Below the pieces are notes generated by a model. The model saw only the letters and a program-made list of their open reading frames with translations, was not told the DNA's origin and did no database searches. The translations under genes and the position numbers were made by a program. Positions 35,847 to 45,640 of a DNA stretch of 64,000 nucleotides are shown in pieces. The stretch lies in NCBI GenBank assembly GCA_949752735.1, contig OX457038.1, positions 25,773,456 to 25,837,455 of the forward strand. Reading direction: 5' to 3'. The DNA is from Lumbricus terrestris. Lineage: Eukaryota > Annelida > Clitellata > Crassiclitellata > Lumbricidae. Every line of letters starts with the position of its first letter. Positions within the stretch are counted from its first letter, which is position 1.

Positions 35847-36863
35847 CAGTGTTTAATCTAGACGTCTCTGGGGGGGAACTTTCCCCCAGGATTGACATTT
35901 CCCCCCAGAAAATTTGACGAAATGATATTTTTTAGTTACTGTTTTCATCATTGTTTTACATGAAGTGTTATAATATAGGTCTACCGTGATTTTATTTATT
36001 ATTATATGATTATAATGACATTAGGCCTATTTACTACTATAATATATGATACTATAATGTTAAGATGACACCTTAAAATACCGCCATTGCAATGTGGAAT
36101 TTCAAAAAGTTTCTTATGGGCCACTGAAAAAGTACAGGTATTTTGTTAAGATGACCCATTATTAAAATGCTGTCATTGCAATGTTTAGATTCAAAAAGTT
36201 TCTAATGGGTCACTGAAAAAGTACAACTATTTTGTTAAGATGACACTTTAAAATGCTGCCATTGCAATTGTGGAAATTCAAAAAGTTTCTAATGGGTCAC
36301 TAAAAAAGTAAAGCTATTTTGTTAAGACGACCCATTAAAATGCTGCCATTGCAATGTGGATATTCAAAAAGTTTCTAATGGGTCACTGAAAAAGTACAGC
36401 TATTTTGTTAAGATGACCCATTATTAAAATGCTGCCATTGTAATGTTTAAATTCAAAAATTTTCTAATGGGTCACTGAAAAAGTACAGCTATTTTGTTAA
36501 GACGACCCATTAAAATGCTGCCATTGCAATTGTGGAAATTCAAAAAGTTTCTAATGGGCCACTGAAAAAGTACAGCTATTTTGTTAAGACGACACTTTAA
36601 AATGCTGCCATTGCAATTGTGGAAATTCAAAAAGTTTCTAATGGGTCACTGAAAAAGTACAGCTATTTTGTTAAGACGACCCATTAAAATGCTGCCATTG
36701 CAATGTGGATATTCAAAAAGTTTCTGATGGGGAGGGGCACATCCCCTCCCCATACCCCTCCCCTCCCAGTGCTACGCACATCACGAGCGTCCTTCGGACG
36801 CTCAATTGTCTCCCCCCCAGAAACTTCAATTCCCCCAGAGGGTGGGGACTAGATTAAACACTG
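35847..36863. mobile_element. hAT-like non-autonomous element with internal tandem array
   Basis: Terminal inverted repeats CAGTGTTTAATCTAG and CTAGATTAAACACTG bound 1017 bp of non-coding DNA. The direct repeat ACCATCACC flanks it (35838-35846 and 36864-36872), close to the 8-bp duplication expected for hAT. The LINE frame reads across the empty site. G-rich and C-rich blocks follow the termini, and the middle is a tandem array of about 87 bp units. Confidence 0.85.
36059..36756. repeat. ~87-bp tandem repeat, 8 units, with 3-unit higher-order period
   Basis: Units start with GTTAAGATGAC or GTTAAGACGAC at 36059, 36145, 36234, 36321, 36407, 36496, 36583 and 36670. Spacings are 86, 89, 87, 86, 89, 87 and 87. 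Three unit variants (CCCATTAAAA, CCCATTATTAAAA, CACTTTAAAA) recur in the same order at least twice. Confidence 0.85.
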
Positions 36864-36885
36864 ACCATCACCTTGAGCACTCTCT

Positions 36886-38199
36886 TACCCTAACCCACCG
36901 TAACCCTAACCTGGCTAACCACCAAGGATAATGAACAAAATATAGCGGATATTCGGAATAGTGGACCTTCGGAATAGTGAACCCTCGGAATTGCGGGCCG
37001 ACACCCCGTCAGTTCTTTGTAGGCGAAATGAAAGAACAAAATAGCCTATAGTTTGTAAACTGTAACACAATTTTTTACCCAAAATGCAGTCGCCACGAAA
37101 GTGGACTTGTCAATTTCAATGGAATATTAAAGATTGTAGTTTTGACACTTAAATAAATAATATTAGGCCTATTAGGCCTACTCCTTCAACTGTTGTGCTC
37201 GCTCAAGCAGTTATAGCCTAAGGCCTTATAAAATAAGACCTGCCGATCCAGCCTGCCCGTCAGAGGCGGATCCAGAGGGAAAATCCGGCCATGGCGCCAT
37301 TGAGAATTTTTTGAATTTTTTACCAGCCATAGGCGCAACCACGTCCTAAAAGTATGGGGACCTAATGGATATTCTGAGGAGTAATAATAGAGAGCGCGAA
37401 ACGCGCGGAGCCGCGATTGCCGAAGGGAAGAAGCCCCTAACGATTAGGGGGTATGGGAGAGCGTCGTAAGTTCCCCCCAGCCGGTCTGAGGCAGAAACCG
37501 ACGCAATTCTGAGCATTTTATGCCAAATCGGATGCATTTTGGGTTCTAGTTTGGCCTACCTGAAATTTTGCAACGATGATATCGAAATAGTAGTAGGTCT
37601 AGGCCTACCTAAACCACTTCATCTGTGAAAATCTAAATCAGTCAATCAATAACTTAATGAGCCATAGGGATTGACATTTGACATTGCTTACAAATTTAAA
37701 AAAAAGGTATAGCCTACCCTACAGCCTCTGGGGATGCAAAGCTTACCCTAAAGGGACAGATCGAAGTCATGTGAAAATATTCATCGATTTTAGCGTAGGC
37801 CTGAGCCTACACATAACTTAAGACACAGTGGAACCAAAGAATGAGAATCATGAGTGTTCGATCATTTCCATCTCACCGGAAAAAAGACAGAAGACCGGCT
37901 TATTATTAGAGAATTAACCTATCTATCTTAGCGGTGAACAGAGGAAGGTGTTTGGGAGGCATGAGCGGAGACTTAGGGGAGATAGAGGGACGGACCCCCT
38001 CAATGGATGTGGCGGGGGGACGGCCCATCCATAATAGTCGTTAAGTTGTAAGGACACGCACGCACACTTGACGAAACACACTGTGATGTTATAACGTTAG
38101 AAGATAGAAGAAGAAATGAAGTGATCTTCGAACAAGGTGCTGACTTTAAAAAGGTCATCAGCTTATTGCAGGGAAAATTGGTATTTCCAATTTCTGGGG
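36886..38199. other. Intergenic DNA, short repeat fragments
   Basis: Degenerate CCCTAA-like blocks at 36888-36925, a short degenerate series of GGAATAGTGGACCTTC-type units at 36955-37010, and a hAT-like left end CAGAGGCGGATCCAGAGG at 37261 whose right end was not found. AGGCCTA motifs are frequent. No gene is supported. Confidence 0.45.
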
Positions 38200-38480
38200 G
38201 GGTCCGTGGCTCAGTGGAGAGAGCGCTGGTCGCTAAACTGAGAGTCATCCACGCGAACCGGGTTCGAGTCTCATACGGGGCATTGATTTATTAAAGTTTC
38301 TGTTAGCTGCCATTGGCGCTTTGCTGTTGTGTTGCTTGACTCGGGTTCTGCTGAAAATAAGATAGCCCCTCCCACTTCTGGCTTGGCCGAACCAGGAGTG
38401 ATCCAGCACTTAGGCCATTAGTGTTAAGACCGAACCCACTGCTGTAAAGCCGACTTGCGTGTCGTGTTATAGTGGGCCGT
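38200..38480 (+). mobile_element. tRNA-derived SINE, family D
   Basis: The first 83 bp form a tRNA-like head: GGTCCGTGGCTCAGTGGAGA (A box) and CCGGGTTCGAGTCTC (B box, about 38258-38272). The stems do not pair well enough for a working tRNA. A roughly 200-bp unrelated body follows, ending near GCGTGTCGTGTTATAGTG. This head-plus-body structure is typical of SINEs. Only one copy is seen in the window. Confidence 0.6.
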
Positions 38481-38554
38481 ATTTCGTATAACCTGTAGCC
38501 TAGGCCTACCTGTAATCATTCTGCGGTTTGTCAGATTGAATGTCAATAAACAAA

Positions 38555-38885
38555 GATATTATATATTATCGACATTTCGGACGGATGACTTAAAAAAGGT
38601 CGTCAGTAGGCTATATTTTGTCGGCAAAAATAAAAAATTTCGTTTTCGTCGGCGACTCAGCCATTCGTCCGCCCAAAATCTTCGGCCGCTTTTTTTTGTC
38701 CCCCGCAAGTCTCCGCCCAAGACTACGCCCATGAGGCCGACTATTATTATCATCGACGTATATACGTCGATGATTAGGCCTATTATCAAAATCGCTAATA
38801 AAAATAGTCTGTTTTCTGGGGGTTTTCATAAGGGAATCTGGGCTTTTTTCTGAAATCTCAGTGGCAACACGACGTGACGTCACGT
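38555..38885. mobile_element. Possible relative of the 40.2-kb hAT-like MITE
   Basis: Shares a style of interior with 40231-40611 and 10565-10857: repeated GACGACC/GTCGTCAG, TTTCGTTTTCGTCGGCG and TTTTTT blocks. A palindrome ATCATCGACGTATATACGTCGATGAT at 38749-38774 lies inside. Ends are not defined. Confidence 0.3.
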
Positions 38886-38889
38886 GAGC

Positions 38890-40230
38890 ATCTTGAATAA
38901 CATTCCGCGGTCCACCGTTGCGACAAAATGGCGTCTGTTCATCGAGGTTGAGTATATAGATTAATTCACTTACTTTTTACGTGCTATAAGCCTATACCTG
39001 AAGCCAAATCTATAGTTACTTCTGACATTGTGTTTTAATATAATGTAGGCCTATATCGTTAGCAATTGTGAGTGAAGGACATGATCATGGTCCATACGGA
39101 GTGACCATTAACTATGATCTTGGAGCATCACTGTCTCTCTCGTTGGGTGTACCGTGTTTATAGCCTATGCTTAGCAGCTTAAATGATGCACAATGTGCTA
39201 GTTCAGGCTCCATTTCTCCTGTTTTAGTTAAAATTGTGCGTCCTTCTAAGCAAGCGATAGCTTATAAATTATTAGGTGTGATTAGATACAGCTATGCAAT
39301 TGTTAGATTAGTGTTATCTTACACTGTGGTCCAGGGTTTAAAGTGGGCGGGAACGCGTATGAACGGCGTTTCCACTGCTCTCGAAATTCGTGACTTGCGT
39401 TCTCACTGCTCACCATGTATGGAACCTTGGAAACTCATGTGTTACAATTAGACACCTATATTGACGCGTTCCTCTTTATTAACTGGTGGCCGAATGTCCT
39501 CTATAATAATCGCTGTTCCAATACCACTTTTGTTTCTCTTGGTCTGAGGTCTCTAGCACTGGGAGCGCCTCTGATTAGTGTGCAATGCGAAAGGCGCTAT
39601 AGGGCCTATAGATTATGGATACAATACAATATATATACAAGAACTAAAAATTTATTTTGTTTACGCCGTTTACACATTTTGTCGAGACATGCTTGTTGCT
39701 GTTTTCCGACACTGTGTCATATGAAAGATCTGCTTAATTTCACCCTCGTCCTTTATCCAGGCTTGAGAAATGTCGCAAGTCAGCCATACAAAAACTGATG
39801 ACCCTTTTTTGGTCGTTTGTTCAGAAATTTGTCCCAGGTTCTTGCCAGAAATATCACAAGTCGGTGACGAAAAACCTTTTTTTAGTCATCATGTGCACTC
39901 ATCAACTTCACAAATTGATTTATTTCACCTTCCTGCTTATTCTCCACTGCTCATCGGTGCACATGTACATGTATGTTCTTCTTTCCTGGTAAACCTGCCA
40001 GCAATTACCTTTTTCTAATGATTTCCACTGTATGTGACTGCTTTTACAACTGCACAAATGCATTTACAACTGCACATTTTGTGTAGAACTGCACGTTAAA
40101 AAAAGCCCTGCGTACATAGACGATTTTGCATACGAGGACCTTCTATGGGTATGCACTCACCTGCTTACTGTTTTCGCTCCTTTGAATGCGCCTCAATCAC
40201 TCTGAAACTTCCTTACTCAATACTAACTAC
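38890..40230. other. Intergenic DNA with SINE fragments
   Basis: CAATTGTGAGTGAAGGAC (about 39063) and CTGGGAGCGCCTCTGATTAG with GGCGCTATAGGGCC (about 39558-39607) are pieces of family A SINEs. Frames at 39167-39451 and 39415-39798 show no domain. Confidence 0.45.
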
Positions 40231-40611
40231 CAGTATCGGCGCCAGGATTTCAGTTTTGGGGGGCTGAATCCGCGGGCGAAAATTTTCCGTTTTCGGTCGC
40301 AAAAATTTCTGACGACCTTTTTTAGTTATCGGCCAAAATCTCAAGAAAAATTTCCATTTCTGCCATCAAAATTTCTGATGACTTTTTTTAGTCATTTGGT
40401 CGAAATCTTCTAAAACGGTCCTTTTTTACTTTTTATCCGCAGAGCTGTCTGGCAAATCTCGTGCGTACCTACGCTTCATTGGGGGGGGGGGCTAAAGGGG
40501 TTAAATCGCCCAAATATTTCATTTTTACATGGGAAAAAAGGATGGCCTTTTTAGGGGGGCTTAGCGCCCCTACGCTTCATTTTTTGCTCTAGCCCCCTAG
40601 CGCCGCTACTG
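40231..40611. mobile_element. hAT-like MITE with 8-bp target duplication
   Basis: Inverted termini CAGTATCGGCGCCAGG and, reading the right end in reverse, CAGTAGCGGCGCTAGG. Flanks CTAACTAC (40223-40230) and CTAATTAC (40612-40619) match at 7 of 8. The interior has GGGGGGCT blocks next to both ends and no coding capacity. Confidence 0.8.
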
Positions 40612-40626
40612 CTAATTACGGTAGTC

Positions 40627-41345
40627 TATTTTCAATATCCACCACCCTCCTTTCTGCTCTTCATACTCAAATCCTACATTAGACCTCTTGCAAAAATTCA
40701 CCAATCTCTGCGCTGCTACCACTTCCCGTGAATTCCTGATATCAGGGAAATTTATCTTTTATGCGCTGATAATCCATCTGACTTATTTGCTTCCGAATTA
40801 CTCACACTTTTGTCATCTACTAACCTGGCCCACCTTGCCAAATTCCGTATACCCACCGTATAACCACACACTCGATCTCATCACCACACCATCTTTCTCA
40901 AAGTTATCGCCAGAAATAAAGAGTTTTTTAAAAGGTTATTTATCCACTTAAATAAGAAAAACAAAACAATTGCTTGTGGTAGCAATTTTATTCTTACTTT
41001 ATTCCCTTTGTTACTTTATACCCTTTTTATTTACTGTAATACTGTTGGGTTGGTGTCAGAAAGGGCATCCGACCAGGTCATAAACCCCCCCACCATAAAT
41101 TCCTGGCTACGCCACTGCCACTCTTTCCTGCTTCTTGACAAGCACGCTCCTATTATTACCAAATCGGGCTCTCACTCAAGCAACCCTTGGTACAATTCCT
41201 ATCTCCAGACCTTCAAGTCTTACCTCGACGCCTCGAGCTCACGTATATCGATTTTGTTTTGATTAAGCGCCTGTGAATAATTTGGTTCCCGCGACTTCGC
41301 TTTATGTGCGCTGTTGAAATCTCGAGAATACGATTACGATTACGT
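40627..41345 (+). mobile_element. LINE fragment, endonuclease-to-RT linker, interrupted by a MITE
   Basis: Before the insertion a frame reads 'HTLDLITTPSFSKLSP' (about 40865-40915), typical of the end of a LINE endonuclease domain. After it, 'LLLDKHAPIITK' and 'NPWYNSYLQTFK' (about 41130-41220) are the usual start of the RT part. A 3' tail with ACGATTACGATTACG follows at about 41330-41345, so most of RT has been deleted. A similar tail occurs at 62.3 kb. Confidence 0.65.
40916..41118. mobile_element. hAT-like MITE, 5'-deleted copy (family of 48753)
   Basis: Collinear with 48812-49010: shared TTATCCACTTAAATA, ACAAAACAATT, TGTTACTTTAT, TACTGTTGGGTT, AGGGCATCCG and the terminus ATTCCTGGCTACGCCACTG. 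The left terminus is absent. Confidence 0.75.
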
Positions 41346-41752
41346 AATTATATGGATGAGACCTTGCTGAATCTTCAGTTAAAAGAAACGAACTTATAGC
41401 GCCTATCATAATTATATATGGACTCAAGCGCGGAAACGATGTGTGGTGGCATTTACGGTAGGCCCATTCTAAAACGATAGATTTGCGTATTTGTATACAG
41501 GCATGAATGATGACAACACGAATAGATGTGTTTAAGTTGAATGTCATGCAACTGCAACTTAGGCTATGGCTAAGAAACTGTCACGAAAATTAGCCTACAC
41601 GAAAAACGAATATATGCATATAGGCCTATAATTGTTGTTTTACAATCACGATTGGTGTAGCCTAGTGATGACTGCATCATCGACTACATGAGATGGAGCT
41701 CGTGCTTGGTTGAACTGATGTGAGTAATTATCGAATTGTGTTTTTCTAAAGC

Positions 41753-41915
41753 AGACGTTCGTCGGAGATGCGTTTCACTTCTCTCGTTCGTGTTGCTGTG
41801 TCTGCTGCTGGTGATTATCTACACGGGATGCAGAAGCACGAATCAGCGAAGCAGCCAAAATGCAACAACAGCAGACGACAAAGAACACTGGCGTTTGTCG
41901 TTCGCCGGCAAACAG
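41753..41915 (+). CDS. Star-like FkbM-domain protein, signal-anchor exon
   Basis: The frame encodes a basic stretch (DVRRRC) followed by a run of about 20 hydrophobic residues (LLSFVLLCLLLVIIY) and then a polar Ser/Asn/Gln-rich stem ending at 'SFAGKQ'. That is the layout of a type II membrane protein, with the catalytic domain outside the cytosol. A T-rich tract ending CTAAAGCAG at 41752 is a plausible acceptor, and CAG|GTGGTC at 41915 a weak-to-fair donor giving phase 0, matching all downstream exons. The frame has no ATG before the hydrophobic segment, so the start codon must be in an upstream exon I did not find. The link to the downstream exons is inferred from order, phase and the known Star-like architecture. 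Confidence 0.6.
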
Positions 41916-41956
41916 GTGGTCGAAAGCAGGAGACTTAGAGGAGGAGGACCAGCAGC

Positions 41957-43055
41957 CAGGGGCTTCTATCCCCCCCTAAGCAACCGGGCGCAATCCATCT
42001 TCTTCCCCCCTTTTCTGAACCAGCCTTCCTCTATGTATGCAATATAATGTAATCTAGCGCATGCCCTCCTCTAGTGTGGGAATGAAGGTTTGTTTGGAAG
42101 GGGACAAACGAGCATCCAACAGACGATCGCCGAAGCATGTGTAGCGCCAAGAAGGGACCTGGTAAGGGGAGGGAATGTGCCCCTTCCCATAAGAAATTTT
42201 TGCGATTTCTGCATTGCAATTTCAGCATTTTAAGCTGTCCTCTTAGCAAAATTACTCTACTGTTTCAGTGGAGGAATTGCTGCCAAAATTGGGCAGCCAT
42301 ATGTTTTGCGCCTCTGATCAGCAGGGGCGCAACCAGAACATTTTCCTGGGGGGTGCTCAGAACTATTATTGTAAGCGCTGAAGTCACGAAGCAAATACCT
42401 ACTATGAAATACTAAAAGAGCGAAAGACCCCTACCCCCCCCCAACAAAAAACTCATCGGATTTGGAAAAATTGAGTGGGTCACCTTTTTAGCCCTGGGGG
42501 GTGCTCAATAAAATACAATGAAGGGCCTACATTGGAAGCCCATGTAATAATGATGCTGCTTTACTAAGTGTTCGAGGACCAAATTTGACTGTCTGAAATT
42601 TGAAAGATAACATTGCAGAGAAGCCATTTAGTTGTGCAAAATATAGTATTTGTATTAATATTATTTTTTAAAATTTTAATTTGATTGTATTATTTATTAA
42701 AATAGTAAAAACATATTTCTAATGATGTAATAGGAATTTTTTTATTATGGTATATTATAGCTGTTATAGCAGTTCATGCAATTCAAAAATGCAGATAGTA
42801 GCCTAATTAAAAACTCAAAGTGTATAAAGTGTATACATTTTGCTAAAAACTATTAGGCCTACCATTTTGTCCAAATTTATATGGAAGGAAAGTATTTTCT
42901 GGGGGATCTTCCTCCTAGTGATGCCTATACATTGAACGCTGCCCTCCATGTCCGACCTTCCCCCCAACCGACGTGAATTTTGGCTGTCTTCTGATTCCCC
43001 CTATTTTTCACTGGGCGCAAGCTGCGCCCGCCATGTATAGGGATAGAAGCCCCTG
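41957..43055. mobile_element. hAT-like non-autonomous element, 1.1 kb
   Basis: Perfect 16-bp terminal inverted repeats CAGGGGCTTCTATCCC and GGGATAGAAGCCCCTG, flanked by a perfect 8-bp target duplication CCAGCAGC (41949-41956 and 43056-43063). No transposase frame. The interior includes a CAGGGGCGCAACCAGAAC block at about 42324, possibly another element's end. It lies in the intron of the FkbM-domain gene, about 40 bp after the proposed donor site. Confidence 0.9.
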
Positions 43056-43063
43056 CCAGCAGC

Positions 43064-43130
43064 AGGAGCAGGATAAGCGCTTCTGAAAGGCTCTTGCTGT
43101 GAGAAGCGCTTTATAAATGGTCAGATAAGA
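43064..43130 (+). mobile_element. LINE/SINE 3' tail fragment
   Basis: GAGAAGCGCTTTATAAATGGTCAGATAAGATAAG-type sequence closely resembles the tail of the LINE at 7.5 kb and the fragment at 49.8 kb. Confidence 0.5.
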
Positions 43131-43978
43131 TAAGATAAGAGGAAGTGGAGCAGGAGGAGGAGCAGGGAGAAGAGGAGAAGCAGGAGGAGGAGCTGGAGGA
43201 GGAGTGAGAAGAGGAACAGGAGGTGGAGGAGGAGCAGGAAGAGGAGCAGGAGGTGGAGGAGGAGCAAGAAGAGGAGCAGGAGGTGGAGGAGGAGCAAGAA
43301 GAGGAACAGGAGGTGGAGGAGGAGCAGGAGGAAGTGGAGCAGGAGGAGAAGCAGAGGGAATAGGAGGAGAAGCAGGAGGAGCAGGAAGAGGAGCAGGAGG
43401 TGGAGGAGCAAGAAGAGGAGCAGGAGGTGGAGGAGGAGCAGGAAGAGGAACAGGAGGTGGAGGAGGAGCAGGAGGAAGTGGAGCAGGAGGAGAAGCAGAG
43501 GGAATAGGAGGAGAAGCAGGAGGAGCAGGAAGAGGAGCAGGAGGTGGAGGAGGAGCAAGAAGAGGAGCAGGAGGTGGAGGAGGAGCAGGAAGAGGAACAG
43601 GAGGTTGAGGAGGAGCAGGAGGAAGTGGAGCAGGAGGAGAAGCAGAGGGAATAGGAGGAGAAGCAGGAGGAGCAGGAAGAGGAGCAGGAGGTGGAGGAGG
43701 AGCTGGAGAAAGTCGAGCAGTTAAGCGTCAGTTGCTCAACCGAGCAGGACGAGGAGGAGGAAGAGAAGAAGGAGGTAAAGGAAGGAGGAGGAGAAGTAGA
43801 GCAGGAGGAGAAGCAGGAGGGGGAGCAGGAGAAGGAGGAGGAGCTGGAGTCGGGACTGGAGGAAGTCGAGCAGTTAAGCGTCAGTTCCTCAACCCAGGAG
43901 GAGGACGAGGAGCAGCAGGAACAGGAGGAGAGGAAGAAGGAGGAAGTCGAGCAGATAAGCGTTAGTGCTCCTCGTCGT
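43131..43978 (+). repeat. Polypurine (GGAGCAGGA)n minisatellite, higher-order
   Basis: Nearly pure purine strand of GGAGCAGGA, GGTGGA and GAAGCA units. A longer period is marked by GCAGAGGGAATAGGAGG at 43351, 43495 and 43642 (144 and 147 bp apart). A second marker, GTCGAGCAGTTAAGCGTCAGT, recurs at about 43712 and 43864, and as GTCGAGCAGATAAGCGTTAG at about 43946. Gly/Ala- and Glu-rich frames here are artefacts of period-3 units. It lies just upstream of exon 2 of the FkbM-domain gene. Confidence 0.9.
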
Positions 43979-44039
43979 CCTCCTCCTCCTCCTCCTCATC
44001 GGAAGAGAAGGACGACGAGGAGATGAAGGTCAATTCTAG

Positions 44040-44255
44040 TTTATCAACGGAGTCATGAAGTCTGTCGACACGGAAACAACGGCCGCCTTGCAGCAACTGA
44101 TCGCGCGGAAGGCTACATCTCGTGACGCACAGCTGATCGACGTCGTTCGTCGTCTGATCATCCCGCCACCGACCAACGGGGGACCGATGGCGTTGGCGAA
44201 TGCAGTCGCAAATACATCACAGTCAGTGGAAGTCGATGCTCTGCTCAAACAACAG
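44040..44255 (+). CDS. Star-like FkbM-domain protein, second recognised exon
   Basis: Encodes 72 residues in phase 0 from FINGVMKSVDTE to VDALLKQQ. The acceptor is AATTCTAG at 44032-44039 and the donor is ACAG|GTATGC at 44255. An in-frame stop at the acceptor (44037-44039) means the exon must begin here and not earlier. The helical segment DAQLIDVVRRLIIPPP corresponds to the stretch that precedes the methyltransferase fold in Star-like proteins, where short helices and a proline-rich turn lead into the FFIECGA motif. That motif starts the next exon. Confidence 0.75.
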
Positions 44256-44334
44256 GTATGCTCTCTACCTTCTACGTTCTCTCTCGCTTATCGTGTCTGC
44301 CTGCCTGCCTGCCAGCCTGCCAGTCTGTCTTAAA

Positions 44335-44455
44335 GCGGATATCCTATCAAAAGAGCGACTTCAGAAGGGTGACCGTCAAAAGGGCGCCGATTATACAGGC
44401 GACTGTTCGAAAGGGCGCCGATCAAAACGGCGAGCAAAAGTCGCCCTTTAGATAG
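44335..44455. repeat. Short degenerate GGGCGCCGATCAAAA-type repeats
   Basis: Successive units CAAAAGAGCGACTTCAG, GTCAAAAGGGCGCCGATTA, GTTCGAAAGGGCGCCGATC and AAAACGGCGAGCAAAAGTCG form a 15-19 bp imperfect tandem. The outer parts GCGACTT and AAGTCGC are inverted relative to each other. Style is similar to, but sequence different from, the foldback element at 49.05 kb. Confidence 0.5.
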
Positions 44456-44811
44456 CATACGCTTTTTCACTATAATTTTAAATATATGTATATGTTACAT
44501 GAAGATCTGCCCTGCAAGATGACGGGTGAAATGTTCTGATGTGAATTTCCCTGGTGGAAATCTAGGGGAAATATCGGGTAGAAAAGTCTGGTGGGAAATG
44601 GGGAGGCAAGCGTAGAGGTTTTCTCCCCAGATTCGCACCAGTCTCTTCTGAGACTTGTGTTACGTGATATTCTATCCCCCCTTAAAGCTATCTGTGGGGA
44701 TGAATAAATCTATCCCCCAGATGGAATATACTGATCTAGACTATCCAAGGATAAACCATTCTATCCCCTTTATTGAAAATGCGTATAATTGAAAAATTTA
44801 TGTTGTAATCA

Positions 44812-45630
44812 AAATTTCATAGATGTAAAAAACGATGAAAAGAAAATAAAAAACGGTAATAAACGTCGTTTTTTTCGAAATAATAAAAAACGACAAAAAA
44901 ACGATAAAAAACGGAAACGGTAAATAATTTGCCTTTGTTACATCTGAAATTTCATTTTCAGCTTACAAACCTTAATTGCTTATGCCATTTTATTAAGAAA
45001 CTGCAAATAACACAACTTTATTATTAGGCCAAAATAATTGGTATAAGTAACATTAATCTACCACAGTTATTTTTTCTTATAACTTTCGTTTAATAAGAAA
45101 TTCGGACAAAATTAATTAAAGGTATTGAAATCTTTTCAAATTTAAATTGTAGACATAAGTCCACATTATAAGTTTATGCTGATCGACATAACACAATTAA
45201 AATCTAACCAGAAGCAAAAACCACAGATGTTTACTAAATTATATATTGTACATTATTTTGTGCTGAAAATTGCTACTTATAAATATTAATAATTATGCCC
45301 AAGAATCTTAAATCAAAATAACTCTTAGAAATTTTATTTCTTGTAGGGATCTACTACATGTATTTCTCAAAATTATGACTTAGACAATTACATAAAGACC
45401 CTATAGTTAGCTGCATCCTTGAGAGTACGGTGAAAACGTATGGAATATCAGACAAAAATTAAATTAAGGAAAATAATATTAGACAGCAAATAATTAAATA
45501 AAGTTATATAAAAATCGAAAAAAACGAAAAAAAACGCTGGGAAATATAAAAAACGAAAAAACGACGTTTTTTGGGAGAGAATAAAAAACGAAAAAAACGT
45601 TTTTTACAACTATGCAAAATTTGAAGTGAT
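44812..45630. mobile_element. AAAAAACG-rich inverted-repeat element (MITE candidate)
   Basis: The left end CATAGATGTAAAAAACG and the right end read in reverse, CATAGTTGTAAAAAACG, form inverted termini, with CAAAATTT-like sequence outside both. Subterminal blocks at 44830-44925 and 45515-45610 repeat ATAAAAAACG in both orientations. No coding capacity and no clear target duplication. Superfamily unknown. Confidence 0.55.
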
Positions 45631-45640
45631 TCTAATTGTT

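Larger units (their letters stand above)
33952..36885 (-). mobile_element. CR1/L2-like LINE, antisense, split by a hAT-like element
   Basis: The minus strand carries long RT frames. From its 5' side: a 'GDGRTLWKFLN' segment (about 35810-35880, across the insertion), a 'KRAIIRPRVKKSGLDP' and 'YRPISNLSFISKLVERV' region (about 35400-35480), the 'AAFDCVDHSIL' region (about 35170), the active site YADD (34923-34934), '[11 protein letters not shown]' (about 34800), '[14 protein letters not shown]' (about 34510) and 'GPKEWNSLPTSIR' (about 34160). Several frameshifts interrupt it. The 3' end is an AATAAATTTGATTTGATTTG tail at 33952-33985. The 5' end lies near 36885, so the copy is truncated. An intact LINE of this type would encode endonuclease plus RT. 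Confidence 0.85.

Noticed and set aside
38200..38282. Functional tRNA gene
   Set aside because: Boxes A and B are good, but the acceptor and anticodon stems do not pair well and a SINE-like body follows directly.
41690..41752. ACTGAT|GTGAGT as the donor of the missing first exon
   Set aside because: It would leave an intron of about 34 bp before the signal-anchor exon, too short to be credible. The ATG nearby runs into a stop after six codons.
43204..44026. Long Gly/Ala-rich and Glu-rich open frames
   Set aside because: They come from the period-3 polypurine minisatellite. An in-frame stop (44037-44039) and a good acceptor separate them from the real exon at 44040.
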